A stretch of 64,000 bases of DNA from DASQGA01 sp963722715 (GCA_963722715.1 CAVROA010000008.1:62001-126000), one strand, 5' to 3'. Counted from the stretch's first letter, positions 8,518 to 18,122 are shown. Notes: generated from the sequence alone by a model not told the origin. Program-made: numbers and translations.

Positions 8518-10614
8518 ATGCCGCTGACGATCCTCGAAGGGTCGACGTTCTGCGTCTGCGACGAGAGCGGTGACGTCGACGGTCCGAGCATGGGGTTCTT
8601 CGCGTCCGACACGCGCTTCCTCTCACGCTTGATCCTGACCGTCAACGGGGCGAGGCCGCTCTTGCTCACGTCGGGAAAGGTCGAGTACTACTCGGCCGCG
8701 TTCTACCTGCGGAATCCGATCGCCGGGGACCTGGGGCAGGACGAGGTCTCCATCGCGCGGGAACGGTTCGTGGGGGAAGGGATGCAGGACCACGTCATCG
8801 TCCGAAACCATGCCCACCGCCGGGTCGAGCTCGAAATCGGGCTCGAAGTGGGGGCGGACTTCGCGGACATCCTCACCGTCAAGGAGCACGACTTCACGAT
8901 GGGAGATCCGCGCCATGCCCCGCCTCTCCCGCCGCCGGTTGAGCCCCGGTACGAGGAGGAGCGGAACGGCTTCGTGCTCAGGGGCGCCGACGGCTTCGAC
9001 GGCGCCACACAGGTCTTCCTCTCGGAGCGCGGCGAGATCGACGGGGGGTGTGTCCGCTACCGGATCGCCCTCGACCCGGGTGGTCAGTGGAGGCTTCGCC
9101 TCGACGTCCTCGCGAGTGCGACGGGAGGAGCCACCGGCCCCCGTCTGGCCGAGCTGCAGTTCGGCCAGGAGCGCACGCGGGTGAAGGCCTCGCTGGCCGC
9201 CTGGCAGATCCGGGTTCCCCAGCTCGAAGCTTCGTGGCCGGCGGTGGCGAGAACGTACGAACGGTCCGTGGCGGACCTCGCGTCGCTCCGCATGGGCCAC
9301 GGGCGCGGGCTCGTGGGCCAGCTCCCGGCGGCGGGCATGCCGTGGTTCATGACGGTGTTCGGGCGGGACACCATCATCACGTGCCTGCAGACGCTCCTGT
9401 TCGGCCCGGAGCTGGCCGAGAGCGCGTTGGCGGCGCTCGTCGACCTCCAGGCGACCGAGGACGATCCGGCCACGGATGCCGAGCCCGGAAAGATCGTGCA
9501 CGAGGTCCGCGAAGGCAGGGCTGCGAAGAACTGGTTCTCGCGCTACTACGGCTCGGTGGACGCGACGCCGCTCTTCCTCGTCCTCCTGTCCGAGGTCTGG
9601 CGCTGGACCGACGATGCCGAGTTGCTCGGTCGCTTCCGCGAGCCGGCGCTCAGGGCCCTCGGCTGGATCGATCGCTACGGGGACTCCGACGGAGACGGCT
9701 TCGTGGAGTACGAGCGGCGGGCGCCTCACGGGCTCGAGAACCAATCGTGGAAAGACTCCGGAAACTCCCAGCTCTTCTCCGATGGGCGCCGAGCAGAGGC
9801 TCCGATCGCGCCCTGTGAGGTTCAGGGCTACGTCTACGACGCGAAGCTTCGCCTGGCCGAGATCGCCCGGATCGCCTGGGGCGACGAGGAGCTCGCGACC
9901 CGCCTCGAGCGCGAGGCAGCCGATCTCCGGCGCCGCTTCGACGAGTCGTTCTGGTGTGAGACAAGAGGCGGCTACTACGCATTGGCGCTCGATGGCCGGA
10001 AGGAGCGTGTGGACTCGCTGGCGTCGAACATCGGGCATCTGCTCTGGAGCGGCATCGTCCCGGAGGAGCGGGTGGCGGCCATTGCAGACCGACTCATGCA
10101 AGAGGAGCTCTGGTCCGGCTGGGGCGTTCGAACGATGTCCACGGCTGACGCCGGCTACAGCCCTCTGATGTACCACAACGGCACGGTCTGGCCGCACGAC
10201 AATTCGCTGATCGCAGTTGGCCTGGCGCGGTGCGGGCATCGGGACGAGGCCGACCGGATCGTGCGGCGGATGACGGAGGCGGCGGCGTACTTCGACTACC
10301 AGCTTCCCGAGGTCTTCGCGGGCTTCCCCCGGTCGGAGACGCCGTTCCCGATCGCGTACCCGACGGCAGCCCGACCGCAAGCGTGGGCCGCGGGCACGCC
10401 CATTCTCCTGCTCCAGGTGCTCCTGGGCCTCGAGCCGGATCGCGAGCGGCGTGAGCTTCAGGGCGTTCGGTCCGAGCCGCCACCCGAATGGGCGGGAAGG
10501 ATCCGGCTCTCTGGGATCCGCGCTTTCGACAGTGTCTGGCATGCTTCGCTCGAGCACGGGGAAATAGTCGTGCGGGGGGAGGAAGGAGGCGTGCGATCCG
10601 AATCGCAATCCTGA
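8518..10614 (+). CDS. Glycogen debranching enzyme-like protein (amylo-alpha-1,6-glucosidase family)
   Basis: A 698-residue protein with two domains. The N-terminal glycogen-debranching domain (about 1-220) has the typical opening ILEGSTFCVCDESGDVDG and FASDTRFLSRL. The C-terminal (alpha/alpha)6 six-hairpin glycosidase domain has AGMPWFMTVFGRDTIITCLQ, ENQSWKDSG and the end-barrel segment LMYHNGTVWPHDNSLIAVGL. Family members hydrolyse alpha-1,6 branch points or related alpha-glucosides; the exact substrate is uncertain. There is no signal peptide, so it is cytoplasmic. It is followed by a family 4 glycosyltransferase whose reading frame overlaps its 3' end, suggesting a glycogen or storage-glucan module. 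Confidence 0.88.
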   Translation: MPLTILEGSTFCVCDESGDVDGPSMGFFASDTRFLSRLILTVNGARPLLLTSGKVEYYSAAFYLRNPIAGDLGQDEVSIARERFVGEGMQDHVIVRNHAHRRVELEIGLEVGADFADILTVKEHDFTMGDPRHAPPLPPPVEPRYEEERNGFVLRGADGFDGATQVFLSERGEIDGGCVRYRIALDPGGQWRLRLDVLASATGGATGPRLAELQFGQERTRVKASLAAWQIRVPQLEASWPAVARTYERSVADLASLRMGHGRGLVGQLPAAGMPWFMTVFGRDTIITCLQTLLFGPELAESALAALVDLQATEDDPATDAEPGKIVHEVREGRAAKNWFSRYYGSVDATPLFLVLLSEVWRWTDDAELLGRFREPALRALGWIDRYGDSDGDGFVEYERRAPHGLENQSWKDSGNSQLFSDGRRAEAPIAPCEVQGYVYDAKLRLAEIARIAWGDEELATRLEREAADLRRRFDESFWCETRGGYYALALDGRKERVDSLASNIGHLLWSGIVPEERVAAIADRLMQEELWSGWGVRTMSTADAGYSPLMYHNGTVWPHDNSLIAVGLARCGHRDEADRIVRRMTEAAAYFDYQLPEVFAGFPRSETPFPIAYPTAARPQAWAAGTPILLLQVLLGLEPDRERRELQGVRSEPPPEWAGRIRLSGIRAFDSVWHASLEHGEIVVRGEEGGVRSESQS

Positions 10615-11660
10615 GTCCCGCCTGGTTTCCCGTTCCGCCGACCCGTTACGGCGGCATCGAGGCGGTCGTGTCGCTTCTGGCCGACGGGCTGGTCGAAGCC
10701 GGGCACGAAGTCACGCTTTTTGCCTCCGGAGATTCGAAGAGCCCGGCGAAGCTCGTCTCTGCCTTCGCGGAGGCTCCTTCGAGCCGGATCGGGACGGCCT
10801 CGGCCGACCTTCTGCATGCGCTCACCTGCCTGGAGCGTGCGGACGATTTCGACGTCATCAACGATCACTCCGGTCCCTTGGCAGCTGCGGTCGGCTGCGC
10901 GACAGACACGCCCGTCGTCCACACGGTTCACGGGCCGCTGGGCGGAGAGCCAGGGGTGATCTACCAGCTCCTCGCGAACGCCTCGCACCGTCTCAACCTC
11001 ATCTCGATCTCGATGAACCAGCGCAATCCGAAGCCAGATCTTCCGTGGGTCGCGAACTGTCCGAACGCACTCGACCTCGACGCCTACTCGGTCGGAGACC
11101 ACGATGCGGGCTACCTCCTCTTCCTCGGGCGTATGTGTGCCGAAAAGGGGGCACACCGGGCGATCGAGGTCGCGCGAGCCGCGGGGCTTCCGCTGAAGCT
11201 CGCGGGGAAGAAGCAGGATGTCGAAGAGCGCGAATACTTCGACAAGTACGTCGCCCAGGGGCTTGGGGGTGACATCGAGTATCTCGGTGAGGTCAGCCAG
11301 TCGGAGAAGCTCGAGCTGCTCCAGGACGCGCGGGCGACGCTCTTCCCGATCGAATGGGAGGAGCCGTTCGGTCTCGTCATGATCGAGTCGATGGCCTGCG
11401 GGACGCCGGTAATCGCCACGCGGCGCGGGGCCGTGCCCGAGGTGGTGGGCGAGGGGCGCGGCGGCATCATCGTGGAGCATCACTCGGAGATGGTGCGAGC
11501 GCTCGCCGAGGCCGAGAAGATCGACCCCGCGGACTGTCGGCGCTACGTCGAAGAGAAGTTCTCTGCGGCCCGCATGGTGGCCGACTACGTCGCCGCGTAC
11601 GAAGGCGTCACCGGCGGACGAGACAGGCCGGCCCCGGAGCTCGTCGCTCCCCGACGCTGA
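10488..11660 (+). CDS. Family 4 glycosyltransferase
   Basis: GT-B fold glycosyltransferase. The conserved core begins RIAILSPAWFPVPPTRYGGI and includes HTVHGPLGG, the donor-site segment GYLLFLGRMCAEKG and the E-x7-E motif EPFGLVMIE followed by SMACGTPVIATRRGAVPEVV. The start is problematic. The only ATG/GTG/TTG in frame before the core is the ATG at 10488, which adds 36 unconserved residues and overlaps the upstream gene by 127 bp. A strong AGGAAGGAGG at 10580-10589 points to a start near 10591-10596. There, a GTG is one base out of frame and an ATC (10596) is in frame. Either a rare start or a one-base indel is likely. The sugar donor is unknown. Confidence 0.85.
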   Translation: MGGKDPALWDPRFRQCLACFARARGNSRAGGGRRRAIRIAILSPAWFPVPPTRYGGIEAVVSLLADGLVEAGHEVTLFASGDSKSPAKLVSAFAEAPSSRIGTASADLLHALTCLERADDFDVINDHSGPLAAAVGCATDTPVVHTVHGPLGGEPGVIYQLLANASHRLNLISISMNQRNPKPDLPWVANCPNALDLDAYSVGDHDAGYLLFLGRMCAEKGAHRAIEVARAAGLPLKLAGKKQDVEEREYFDKYVAQGLGGDIEYLGEVSQSEKLELLQDARATLFPIEWEEPFGLVMIESMACGTPVIATRRGAVPEVVGEGRGGIIVEHHSEMVRALAEAEKIDPADCRRYVEEKFSAARMVADYVAAYEGVTGGRDRPAPELVAPRR

Positions 11661-11774
11661 TCGCAGCGCGACGCGTTTCGTGCGTCTTTCTGCGCATTTT
11701 GTGCGCCACCGGCGCGCCTTCGCGGACTAGAGTCGAAAGAGGGAGGAGGCTGGGTCCACCGGCCCCGGGCCTCT

Positions 11775-12932
11775 TCAGGCCGAGCTGGCTCCGACAGGGA
11801 CGCGTGCGAGGGCAGCGTCGAGGTCGGCGATCAGGTCGTCGACCGATTCGATCCCGACCGACAGGCGGATCAGGTTCTCCGGGATCGAGTAGGGCGACTC
11901 GGAGAGGCTCGCGTGCGTCATCACCCCCGGATGCTCGATGAGGCTCTCGACGCCTCCGAGCGACTCGGCCAGCTGCCAGATCGATGTCGAGCGAACGACC
12001 TCGAGGGCGTCCTGGCCGGAGCCCGCGACGTCGAAGGAGATCATTCCGCCGAAGCCGTCCATCTGGGAGCGGGCGAGCTCGTGCTGGGGGTGGCTCTCGA
12101 GCCCGGGATAGCGAACCCGCTCGACGGCCGGATGAATCTCCAGGTGCTCGGCGATCCGCTGCGCGTTGGCCGAATGCTGGCGCATCCGGATCGCCAGGGT
12201 CTTCAGGCCGCGCAAGACGAGCCACGAGTCGAGTGGCCCCGGGATGGCTCCGAGCGAGTTCTGGAGAAAGGCCAACCGCTCCGCGATTGACGGATCGCTC
12301 GTGCCCGCGAACCCGCCGACGACGTCCGAGTGCCCGCCGAGGTACTTCGTCGTCGAATGGACGACGAGATCCGCGCCGAGCTCGAGTGGGCGCTGCAGAT
12401 AGGGCGTCGCGAAGGTGTTGTCGACGACGACAAAGGCGCCGGCGGCGTGCGCCGCAGCAGCGACCGCCCGCAAGTCGACGATGCTCATGAGCGGGTTCGT
12501 GGGCGTCTCGACCCAAATCATCCGCGTGCGCTCGTCCAGGAAGTCGGACAGGCGCTCGCTTGCGTCCTCAGCCGAGACGAACTCGAAGTGATAGCCCTTG
12601 GGCTCGTAGACCTTGGTGAAGACGCGATACGTGCCGCCATAGACGTCGTTGACGCAAACGACGCGGTCGCCGGGGGAAAGCAGGTGGAACACGGTCGTCG
12701 TCGCGGCCATGCCCGAGGCGAATGCAAAGCCGTGCTCGGCGGACTCGAGGGACGCGAGGCAGGTCTCGAGGGCCGCCCGCGTCGGGTTGCCGGTGCGCGA
12801 GTACTCGTAGCCCTTGGTCTGCCCCGCCTCCTCCTGGACGTAGGTGGAGGTCTGAAAGATCGGGACGATCACGGCGCCTGTGGCCGGGTCCGGTTCCTGC
12901 CCGGCGTGGATGGCGCGGGTCTCGAAGTCCAT
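11775..12932 (-). CDS. Cystathionine gamma-synthase/gamma-lyase (PLP enzyme)
   Basis: Cys/Met-metabolism PLP enzyme of 385 residues. It has YEYSRTGNPTRAALE near the N-terminus, ASGMAATTT, the cofactor-contacting VETPTNPLM and VVDNTFATPYLQ, and the Schiff-base Lys196 in VHSTTKYLGGHSD. The sequence alone does not settle whether it forms cystathionine from O-acyl-homoserine or cleaves it to cysteine. Its position 19 bp downstream of cystathionine beta-synthase favours a gamma-lyase role in reverse transsulfuration (homocysteine to cysteine). Soluble cytoplasmic tetramer by family. Confidence 0.93.
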   Translation of the reverse strand: MDFETRAIHAGQEPDPATGAVIVPIFQTSTYVQEEAGQTKGYEYSRTGNPTRAALETCLASLESAEHGFAFASGMAATTTVFHLLSPGDRVVCVNDVYGGTYRVFTKVYEPKGYHFEFVSAEDASERLSDFLDERTRMIWVETPTNPLMSIVDLRAVAAAAHAAGAFVVVDNTFATPYLQRPLELGADLVVHSTTKYLGGHSDVVGGFAGTSDPSIAERLAFLQNSLGAIPGPLDSWLVLRGLKTLAIRMRQHSANAQRIAEHLEIHPAVERVRYPGLESHPQHELARSQMDGFGGMISFDVAGSGQDALEVVRSTSIWQLAESLGGVESLIEHPGVMTHASLSESPYSIPENLIRLSVGIESVDDLIADLDAALARVPVGASSA

Positions 12933-12951
12933 CGCCCGATCCTAGCTTGCG

Positions 12952-14349
12952 CTACCCGTTTCGCCGCTCGTGCGCCAGGTACTCGAGGAGATCGGCCCGG
13001 GTCAGGACGCCAGCCGGGCGCCCTTCCCGTGCGACGACGACCGCCGGGCTTCCGCTCGAGAGGTCGGCAAAAACCGTGTCGACGGTATCTCGGATCTCGA
13101 CTGCGGGCAGAGGGGGCTCCATCGCGCCGGCAACGTCCTCGCTCATGGCGCCCTCGTTCAGGAACACGCGCTCGAGCAGCCCTCGCTCCCGGATCGAGCC
13201 CACGATGTCCGCTAGGGACTCGGCCGGCTCGTGGCGGACGACGGGGATCTGGGAGATGCCATACCGCTGCATCAACTCGATCGCGTGCCCGATGTTCTCG
13301 TGGGACTCGATCAGCACGAGCTCCGGCAATTCGCGCTCTTCGCCCTGCTTGAACGCCAGCACTTCCTCGATCGTGGGCTGGGCGGCGGCGCGCTCCAGGA
13401 ATCCATGCTCGAGGAGCCAGTTGTCGTCATAAACCTTGGAGAGATAGCCGCGGCCACTGTCGGGAATCAGCGTCACGATCGTTGCGTCCGCCCCGAAGCG
13501 GCGCGCGACCTGGAGCATCGCCCAGACGGCCGTGCCGCCGGAGCCGCCGACCAGCATTCCCTCCTCACGCGCCAGGCGCCTCGCGGTCCGGAACGAGTCG
13601 CGGTCCGACACCGTGACCAGCTCGTCGACGAGCGACGGGTCGTAGGTCCGGGGCCAGAAGTCCTCGCCGATTCCCTCCACGAGGTACGGGTGGACGTCAT
13701 CGGGATTCGAGTAGATCGAGCCTTCCGGGTCCGCCCCGACGACGAGGAGGTCGGGCTTCTGCTCCTTCAGGTACCGAGCCGTCCCGCTGATCGTTCCGCC
13801 CGTGCCCACGGAGAGCACGACCGCGTCGATCTCGCCACCAGTCTGCTCCCAGAGCTCGGGGCCGGTCGTCTCGTAGTGGGCGTCGGGATTGGCGGGGTTC
13901 GAATACTGATCCGGCTTGTACGCGCCCGGTATCTCCTCCGCGAGCCGATCTGAGACGGAGTAGTAGCTCTCGGGCGACTCGGGCTCGACCGCGGTGGGGC
14001 AGATGACCACCTCGGCCCCGTAGGCCCGCAGGAGCGCCCGCTTCTCTTCGGCGATCTTGTCGGGCATCACGAACACGCAGCGATAACCCCTGAGTGCCGC
14101 TGCGATCGCGAGGCCCACGCCCGTGTTCCCGCTCGTCGGCTCGACGATCGTCCCGCCTGGCCGGAGCTTTCCGTCCCGCTCCGCTTGCTCGATCATCCGC
14201 AGGCCGATCCGGTCCTTCACGCTTCCACCTGGGTTCATGTACTCGAGCTTGGCGAGGAGCGTCGGCTCGACTCCGCGCGAGAGGCGTTGCAAGCGGACGA
14301 GCGGCGTACCGCCCACGAGGTCGAGCACGGTCGGGTACTCCCTGGCCAC
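12952..14349 (-). CDS. Cystathionine beta-synthase with C-terminal CBS domains
   Basis: PLP enzyme condensing serine and homocysteine to cystathionine, 465 residues. The fold-type II catalytic core holds Lys45 (NPGGSVKDRIG), the substrate loop PTSGNTGVGLA and the phosphate loop GTGGTISGTARY. It is followed by paired CBS domains (about 335-460), which in relatives bind adenosyl ligands for regulation. Lacking the N-terminal heme segment of the animal enzyme is normal for bacteria. It is in an operon with the gamma-synthase/lyase gene and downstream of the purHNM run after a 50-bp gap. Confidence 0.93.
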   Translation of the reverse strand: MAREYPTVLDLVGGTPLVRLQRLSRGVEPTLLAKLEYMNPGGSVKDRIGLRMIEQAERDGKLRPGGTIVEPTSGNTGVGLAIAAALRGYRCVFVMPDKIAEEKRALLRAYGAEVVICPTAVEPESPESYYSVSDRLAEEIPGAYKPDQYSNPANPDAHYETTGPELWEQTGGEIDAVVLSVGTGGTISGTARYLKEQKPDLLVVGADPEGSIYSNPDDVHPYLVEGIGEDFWPRTYDPSLVDELVTVSDRDSFRTARRLAREEGMLVGGSGGTAVWAMLQVARRFGADATIVTLIPDSGRGYLSKVYDDNWLLEHGFLERAAAQPTIEEVLAFKQGEERELPELVLIESHENIGHAIELMQRYGISQIPVVRHEPAESLADIVGSIRERGLLERVFLNEGAMSEDVAGAMEPPLPAVEIRDTVDTVFADLSSGSPAVVVAREGRPAGVLTRADLLEYLAHERRNG

Positions 14350-14399
14350 GGGCGGATTGTAGGTGGGAGGCGGGCCTCACCCGCCTGCGCCGCGGTCGG

Positions 14400-15950
14400 T
14401 CAGTGGCGAAAGTGGCGGCGGGACGTGAAGACCATCGTCGCGCCGGCCTGCTCGACCGCCTCGGCGACTTCCGAGTCGCGCTTCGAGCCGCCGGGCTGGA
14501 TGATTCCCCTGACGCCGGCTTCGAGGGCCAGGCTGGCCCCGTCCGCGAACGGGAAGAATGCGTCCGAGGCGAGGGCAGCCCCTTCCAGGTCGTGCCCGCG
14601 GTCACGCGCCTTGTCGATCGCCAGCCGAACGGCGTCGACCCGGCTCGTCTGGCCGCCGCCGATTCCCACCGTCTGGAGATCCTTGGCGATCACGATCGCG
14701 TTCGACGTGAGGTGCTTGGCGACGCGCCACGCGAAGATCAGATCGCCCCACCCGGTCTCGCTCGGGGCATGGACCGTCACGACCTTCATGCCGTCGCGGT
14801 CGTCCAGCTCGGCGTCGGCGTCCTGGACGAGCATGCCGCCGAGAACGCGCCGATAGTCCCGCTCGCCGGGGGTGCCGCCGCGGCGCTCACCGTCTTCCAG
14901 GATCCGGAGCGAGCCCTTCGCCCGAAGCGCCTCGAGCGCGTCCTCGGAGTAGGCGGGCGCGATCAGAACCTCCACGAACTGCGTCGCGAGTCGCTGGGCC
15001 AGCGGCTTCTCGACCCGGCGGTTGAGCGCGACGACCCCGCCGTAGGCCGAGACGGGATCCGCGGCCAGCGCGAGCTCGTACGCCTGCTCGATTCCGGAGG
15101 CCAGGGCGCAGCCGCATGGATTCGCGTGCTTGACGATGACCGCGGCCGGGACCGTGAACTCGCGGAGCGTCGAGCGGGCCGCGTCGAGGTCGTTCAGGTT
15201 GTTGAACGAGAGGTCGCCGCCCGAGAGCTGCTCGACACGCGACAGGAGGTGCCGCCGGGCTCCGGCCTCGACGTAGTACCCGCCCCGTTGGTGCGGGTTC
15301 TCGCCGTAGGGCAGGTCGGCCTGCTTCTCGAGCGCGACCAGGAGCCTGCCCGGGAAGGTCTCCCGGTCCGAGAACCAGTTCGCGATCGCCGCCTCGTAGG
15401 CGGCCGTGTGGGAGAACGCCTCCGCTGCCAGCTCCCGGCGCGTGTCGAGCCGAAGGCCGCCCGTCTTCCGGAGCTCGTCCAGGATGCTTTCGTACCGGCC
15501 GAGCTCGCATACGGGCACGACGTGGACGAAGTTCTTGGCCGCCGCGCGGAGCATCGCGGGGCCCCCGACGTCGATCATCTCGACAGCCTCCTCCTCGCGC
15601 ACGTTCCGCTTGGCCGTCACGAGCTGGAACGGGTAGAGGTTGACGCAGACGAGGTCGAAGGGCCTGATGCCGTGGTCGCGAAGCGCCTCCAGGTCCTCGG
15701 GGACGTCGCGGCGGGCCAGGATGGCGGCGTGAATTCGAGGGTGAAGCGTCTTCACCCGGCCGCCGAGCATCTCCGGGAGATCTGTTAGCTCCTCGACACG
15801 AGTGACAGGGATGCCGAGGTCCGAGATGAAACCGGCCGTGCCCCCGCTCGCCACGATCTCGATGCCGAGCTCATGGAGTCCGCGCGCGAACTCGTCGAGG
15901 CCCGTCTTGTCGAAGACCGATACGAGTGCGCGCTCCACGTTCGCGGTCAT
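14400..15950 (-). CDS. purH: Bifunctional AICAR formyltransferase/IMP cyclohydrolase
   Basis: Catalyses the last two steps of IMP synthesis. The 516-residue protein has an N-terminal IMP cyclohydrolase domain (ALVSVFDKTGLDEFARGL, then TLHPRIHAAILARRD) and a C-terminal AICAR transformylase domain. The latter has the catalytic Lys-His pair in VIVKHANPCGCALASG and the C-terminal KDLQTVGIGGGQTSRVDAV. Full length for the family. The purN stop lies directly against its ATG, and purM-purN-purH form one minus-strand run. Confidence 0.96.
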   Translation of the reverse strand: MTANVERALVSVFDKTGLDEFARGLHELGIEIVASGGTAGFISDLGIPVTRVEELTDLPEMLGGRVKTLHPRIHAAILARRDVPEDLEALRDHGIRPFDLVCVNLYPFQLVTAKRNVREEEAVEMIDVGGPAMLRAAAKNFVHVVPVCELGRYESILDELRKTGGLRLDTRRELAAEAFSHTAAYEAAIANWFSDRETFPGRLLVALEKQADLPYGENPHQRGGYYVEAGARRHLLSRVEQLSGGDLSFNNLNDLDAARSTLREFTVPAAVIVKHANPCGCALASGIEQAYELALAADPVSAYGGVVALNRRVEKPLAQRLATQFVEVLIAPAYSEDALEALRAKGSLRILEDGERRGGTPGERDYRRVLGGMLVQDADAELDDRDGMKVVTVHAPSETGWGDLIFAWRVAKHLTSNAIVIAKDLQTVGIGGGQTSRVDAVRLAIDKARDRGHDLEGAALASDAFFPFADGASLALEAGVRGIIQPGGSKRDSEVAEAVEQAGATMVFTSRRHFRH

Positions 15951-16502
15951 CTAGATGGAGCGTAGAGCGCCGGCCAGATAGCTCCGGACGGTTTCGGGGA
16001 GGAGCCGGTGCTCGACGCGCTGAAGGCGAGCGTGGAGGGACGCCGGCGTGTCCTTCGGATCAATCGGCACGGGTTCCTGGGCGATCACGGGGCCCGTGTC
16101 GACTCCCTCGTCCAGGAAGTGGACGGTCACTCCCGTCTCGCTGGCCCCGGCGGCGAGGGCGTCCTCAACGGCGTGCGCCCCCGGGAACTCAGGCAGGAGC
16201 GACGGATGGACGTTCAGGCACGGAAAACGGTCGAGGAACGGCTCCGTCAGCAGGTGCATGTAGCCGGCGCACACGACGAGCTCGACTCCGTTGCCTGCCA
16301 GCCAGTCCGCCATCGCCTCGTCTCGTTCGCGGCGCGAGTCGTAGTCGGCCAGTCGGAAGACGGCCGAGGGGATGCCGTGCGCGGCCGCGCGCTCCAGCGC
16401 CTGTGCGCCGTCGACGTTCGAGGCGACCGCGTTCACGGGCAGGTCCTGATCGAGCAGGGCCTGGAGGTTGGTGCCACGGCCCGAGGCGAGGACGCCGATC
16501 AC
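15951..16502 (-). CDS. purN: Phosphoribosylglycinamide formyltransferase 1
   Basis: Transfers the formyl group of 10-formyl-tetrahydrofolate to GAR in purine synthesis. It has 183 residues, with the nucleotide-binding ASGRGTNLQALL at the start. The catalytic Asn97, His99 and Asp135 occur in NVHPSLLPEFPGAHAV and HFLDEGVDTGPVIAQEP. The GTG start overlaps the purM stop (GTGA), and its own stop abuts purH. It is slightly short (many homologues have about 200 residues) but complete. Confidence 0.95.
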   Translation of the reverse strand: MIGVLASGRGTNLQALLDQDLPVNAVASNVDGAQALERAAAHGIPSAVFRLADYDSRRERDEAMADWLAGNGVELVVCAGYMHLLTEPFLDRFPCLNVHPSLLPEFPGAHAVEDALAAGASETGVTVHFLDEGVDTGPVIAQEPVPIDPKDTPASLHARLQRVEHRLLPETVRSYLAGALRSI

Positions 16503-17455
16503 GCTCTGTCTGCCCAGATCACGCCGCGGTCACCCTCCTCGAGCTGCCCGATGACGGGAAATCCCGTGTCGCGCCCGTCGCTCGGCGGCACGACGGCGCA
16601 AAAGCCGACTCCCAGGTTGAAGACACGACGCTGCTCGTCCTCGTCGATACCCAGCTCGTCAAGCCACGTGTAGACGGGATGCCGGTCCCAGCTTGCCGGA
16701 TCGATCCGAGCCCGCAAGCCGGTTGGGAGCACGCGCGCCAGGTTCCCGGGGATGCCGCCGCCCGTGATGTGGGCGAGCCCACGGACGTCGATGGAAGTAC
16801 GCAGGCGGCGAACGTCGTCCAGGTAGAGCCGCGTCGGGGCAAGCACGAGGTCGGGGTCGAACGCATCCTCTCCGAGCACCCTTCGGACGAGGGTGAACCC
16901 GTTGGCGTGCAGGCCGGCGGACGGCAGCCCGAGGACGAGGTCCCCGGGTTCGCAGCGGGAGCCGTCGATGAGCTCGTCGTGTCGGACGAGGCCGACGCAG
17001 GTGCCGGCGAAGTCGAGCTCGCCCTCCCGGTAGATACCGGGAAGCTCCGCGGTCTCGCCTCCGAGGATTGCGCATCCGGCTTCCCGACAGACAGAGGCGG
17101 CGCCCTCGACCAGCTCTGCGACTTCGTCGAGATCGAGGTTCCCGGCGGCCACGTAGTCCAGAAAGAAGAGCGGCTCGGCACCGGTCGTGACGACGTCGTT
17201 CACGCAGTGGGCAGCAAGGTCCCTTCCCGCCTCGCGCAGCCGACCTGCCCGCCGGGCGAGGATCAGCTTCGTGCCGACCGAGTCGGTGGTGGCGGCAAGC
17301 AGGCGCTCGTCGTCGAGTCGGAACAGCCCGGCGAAGCCGCCCAGGCCGCCTACGACCCGATCCCCTCGTGTGGATTCGACCGCGGCGCGGATGCGCTCCA
17401 CGACGTCGTGGGCCTTTGCAAGCGACACGCCCGCCTGCTCGTAGCTTGCGGTCAT
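16499..17455 (-). CDS. purM: Phosphoribosylformylglycinamidine cyclo-ligase (AIR synthetase)
   Basis: ATP-dependent ring closure of FGAM to AIR. The 318-residue protein starts MTASYEQAGVSLAKAHDVVE and has the PurM/PurL-fold motifs TTDSVGTKLILA, HCVNDVVTTGAEPLFFLDY, ILGGETAELPGIY, SAGLHANGFTLVRRVL and AHITGGGIPGNLARVLP. The ATG at 17455 overlaps the stop of the upstream VOC gene as ATGA. The frame continues open upstream but only in antisense or overlap sequence. It is part of the purM-purN-purH run. Confidence 0.95.
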   Translation of the reverse strand: MTASYEQAGVSLAKAHDVVERIRAAVESTRGDRVVGGLGGFAGLFRLDDERLLAATTDSVGTKLILARRAGRLREAGRDLAAHCVNDVVTTGAEPLFFLDYVAAGNLDLDEVAELVEGAASVCREAGCAILGGETAELPGIYREGELDFAGTCVGLVRHDELIDGSRCEPGDLVLGLPSAGLHANGFTLVRRVLGEDAFDPDLVLAPTRLYLDDVRRLRTSIDVRGLAHITGGGIPGNLARVLPTGLRARIDPASWDRHPVYTWLDELGIDEDEQRRVFNLGVGFCAVVPPSDGRDTGFPVIGQLEEGDRGVIWADRA

Positions 17456-18063
17456 GTGAGCACCTCGGCGGCGAGCTCGGGGCGACCCTCCGGGCCTCCC
17501 GGCAGAAACCGGACGATCGTGTCTCCGATCGCGACGTCGGAGCCGAATGGCTCGACCTCGAGGATCTCGGCGATAGCACGTGCCTTGTCGTGCGGATCCT
17601 CGGCGCGCAGGTGGAGCTCGCTGAGCCTCAGATCGTCGGCCTGCTCGAGTGCGTCCTCGATCCAGTCGCGCGGCGGGTGAACCTCGAGCCGGTAGCCGGC
17701 CTCGGTGGCGATGAACGTCCGTTTGCCCGGGTGGTCCTGAATCTTCAGCTCGAGCTCGACCGCGCGCTCGAGCGCCGAGGCGTACCCGTCCTCGTCGAGC
17801 GCGATCCCGAGATGATCGACGCGGGGGCGGTCCCAATGGCCGGGCTGGATCACGACGTTGACCGCGCCACGGCCGAGCTCGATCAGGCGGAGCCGGAATC
17901 CCTTCGCGTCGAGGTCGTCCCAGGAGACACCGGACTCGAACCAGTGCGAGTTCTCGCCCACCCAGCCGTAGCGGCCGACGAGTGAGAAGCCGAGCTTGCC
18001 GATGTAACGCGCCTCGACCAGCCGGACTTTGCTCGTGACCAGGTGGTAGTGGAAAAGCTGCAC
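17452..18063 (-). CDS. VOC/glyoxalase-fold protein
   Basis: A 203-residue protein that looks like two tandem VOC (glyoxalase/bleomycin-resistance) modules. The first is about residues 1-105, with LGFSLVGRYGWVGENSHWFE and RPRVDHLGIALDEDGYASAL. The second is about 110-203, with EAGYRLEVHPPRDW and LSELHLRAEDPHDKARAIAE. Its metal ligands and substrate cannot be assigned. The GTG at 18063 is the likely start, since the frame further upstream runs into the divergent gene at 18123. It is translationally coupled to purM (ATGA overlap), the only hint of a purine link. Confidence 0.7.
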   Translation of the reverse strand: MQLFHYHLVTSKVRLVEARYIGKLGFSLVGRYGWVGENSHWFESGVSWDDLDAKGFRLRLIELGRGAVNVVIQPGHWDRPRVDHLGIALDEDGYASALERAVELELKIQDHPGKRTFIATEAGYRLEVHPPRDWIEDALEQADDLRLSELHLRAEDPHDKARAIAEILEVEPFGSDVAIGDTIVRFLPGGPEGRPELAAEVLT

Positions 18064-18122
18064 CGGGCAGGACCATCGTAGCGCCACAAGGAGACGCGAA
18101 CTGCCCGGCGAACCGAGCAGCC

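Noticed and set aside
11661..11774. Possible terminator between the glycosyltransferase and cystathionine gamma-synthase genes
   Set aside because: The GAGGC/GCCTC arms near 11744-11774 pair only imperfectly and no clear stem of eight or more pairs was found.
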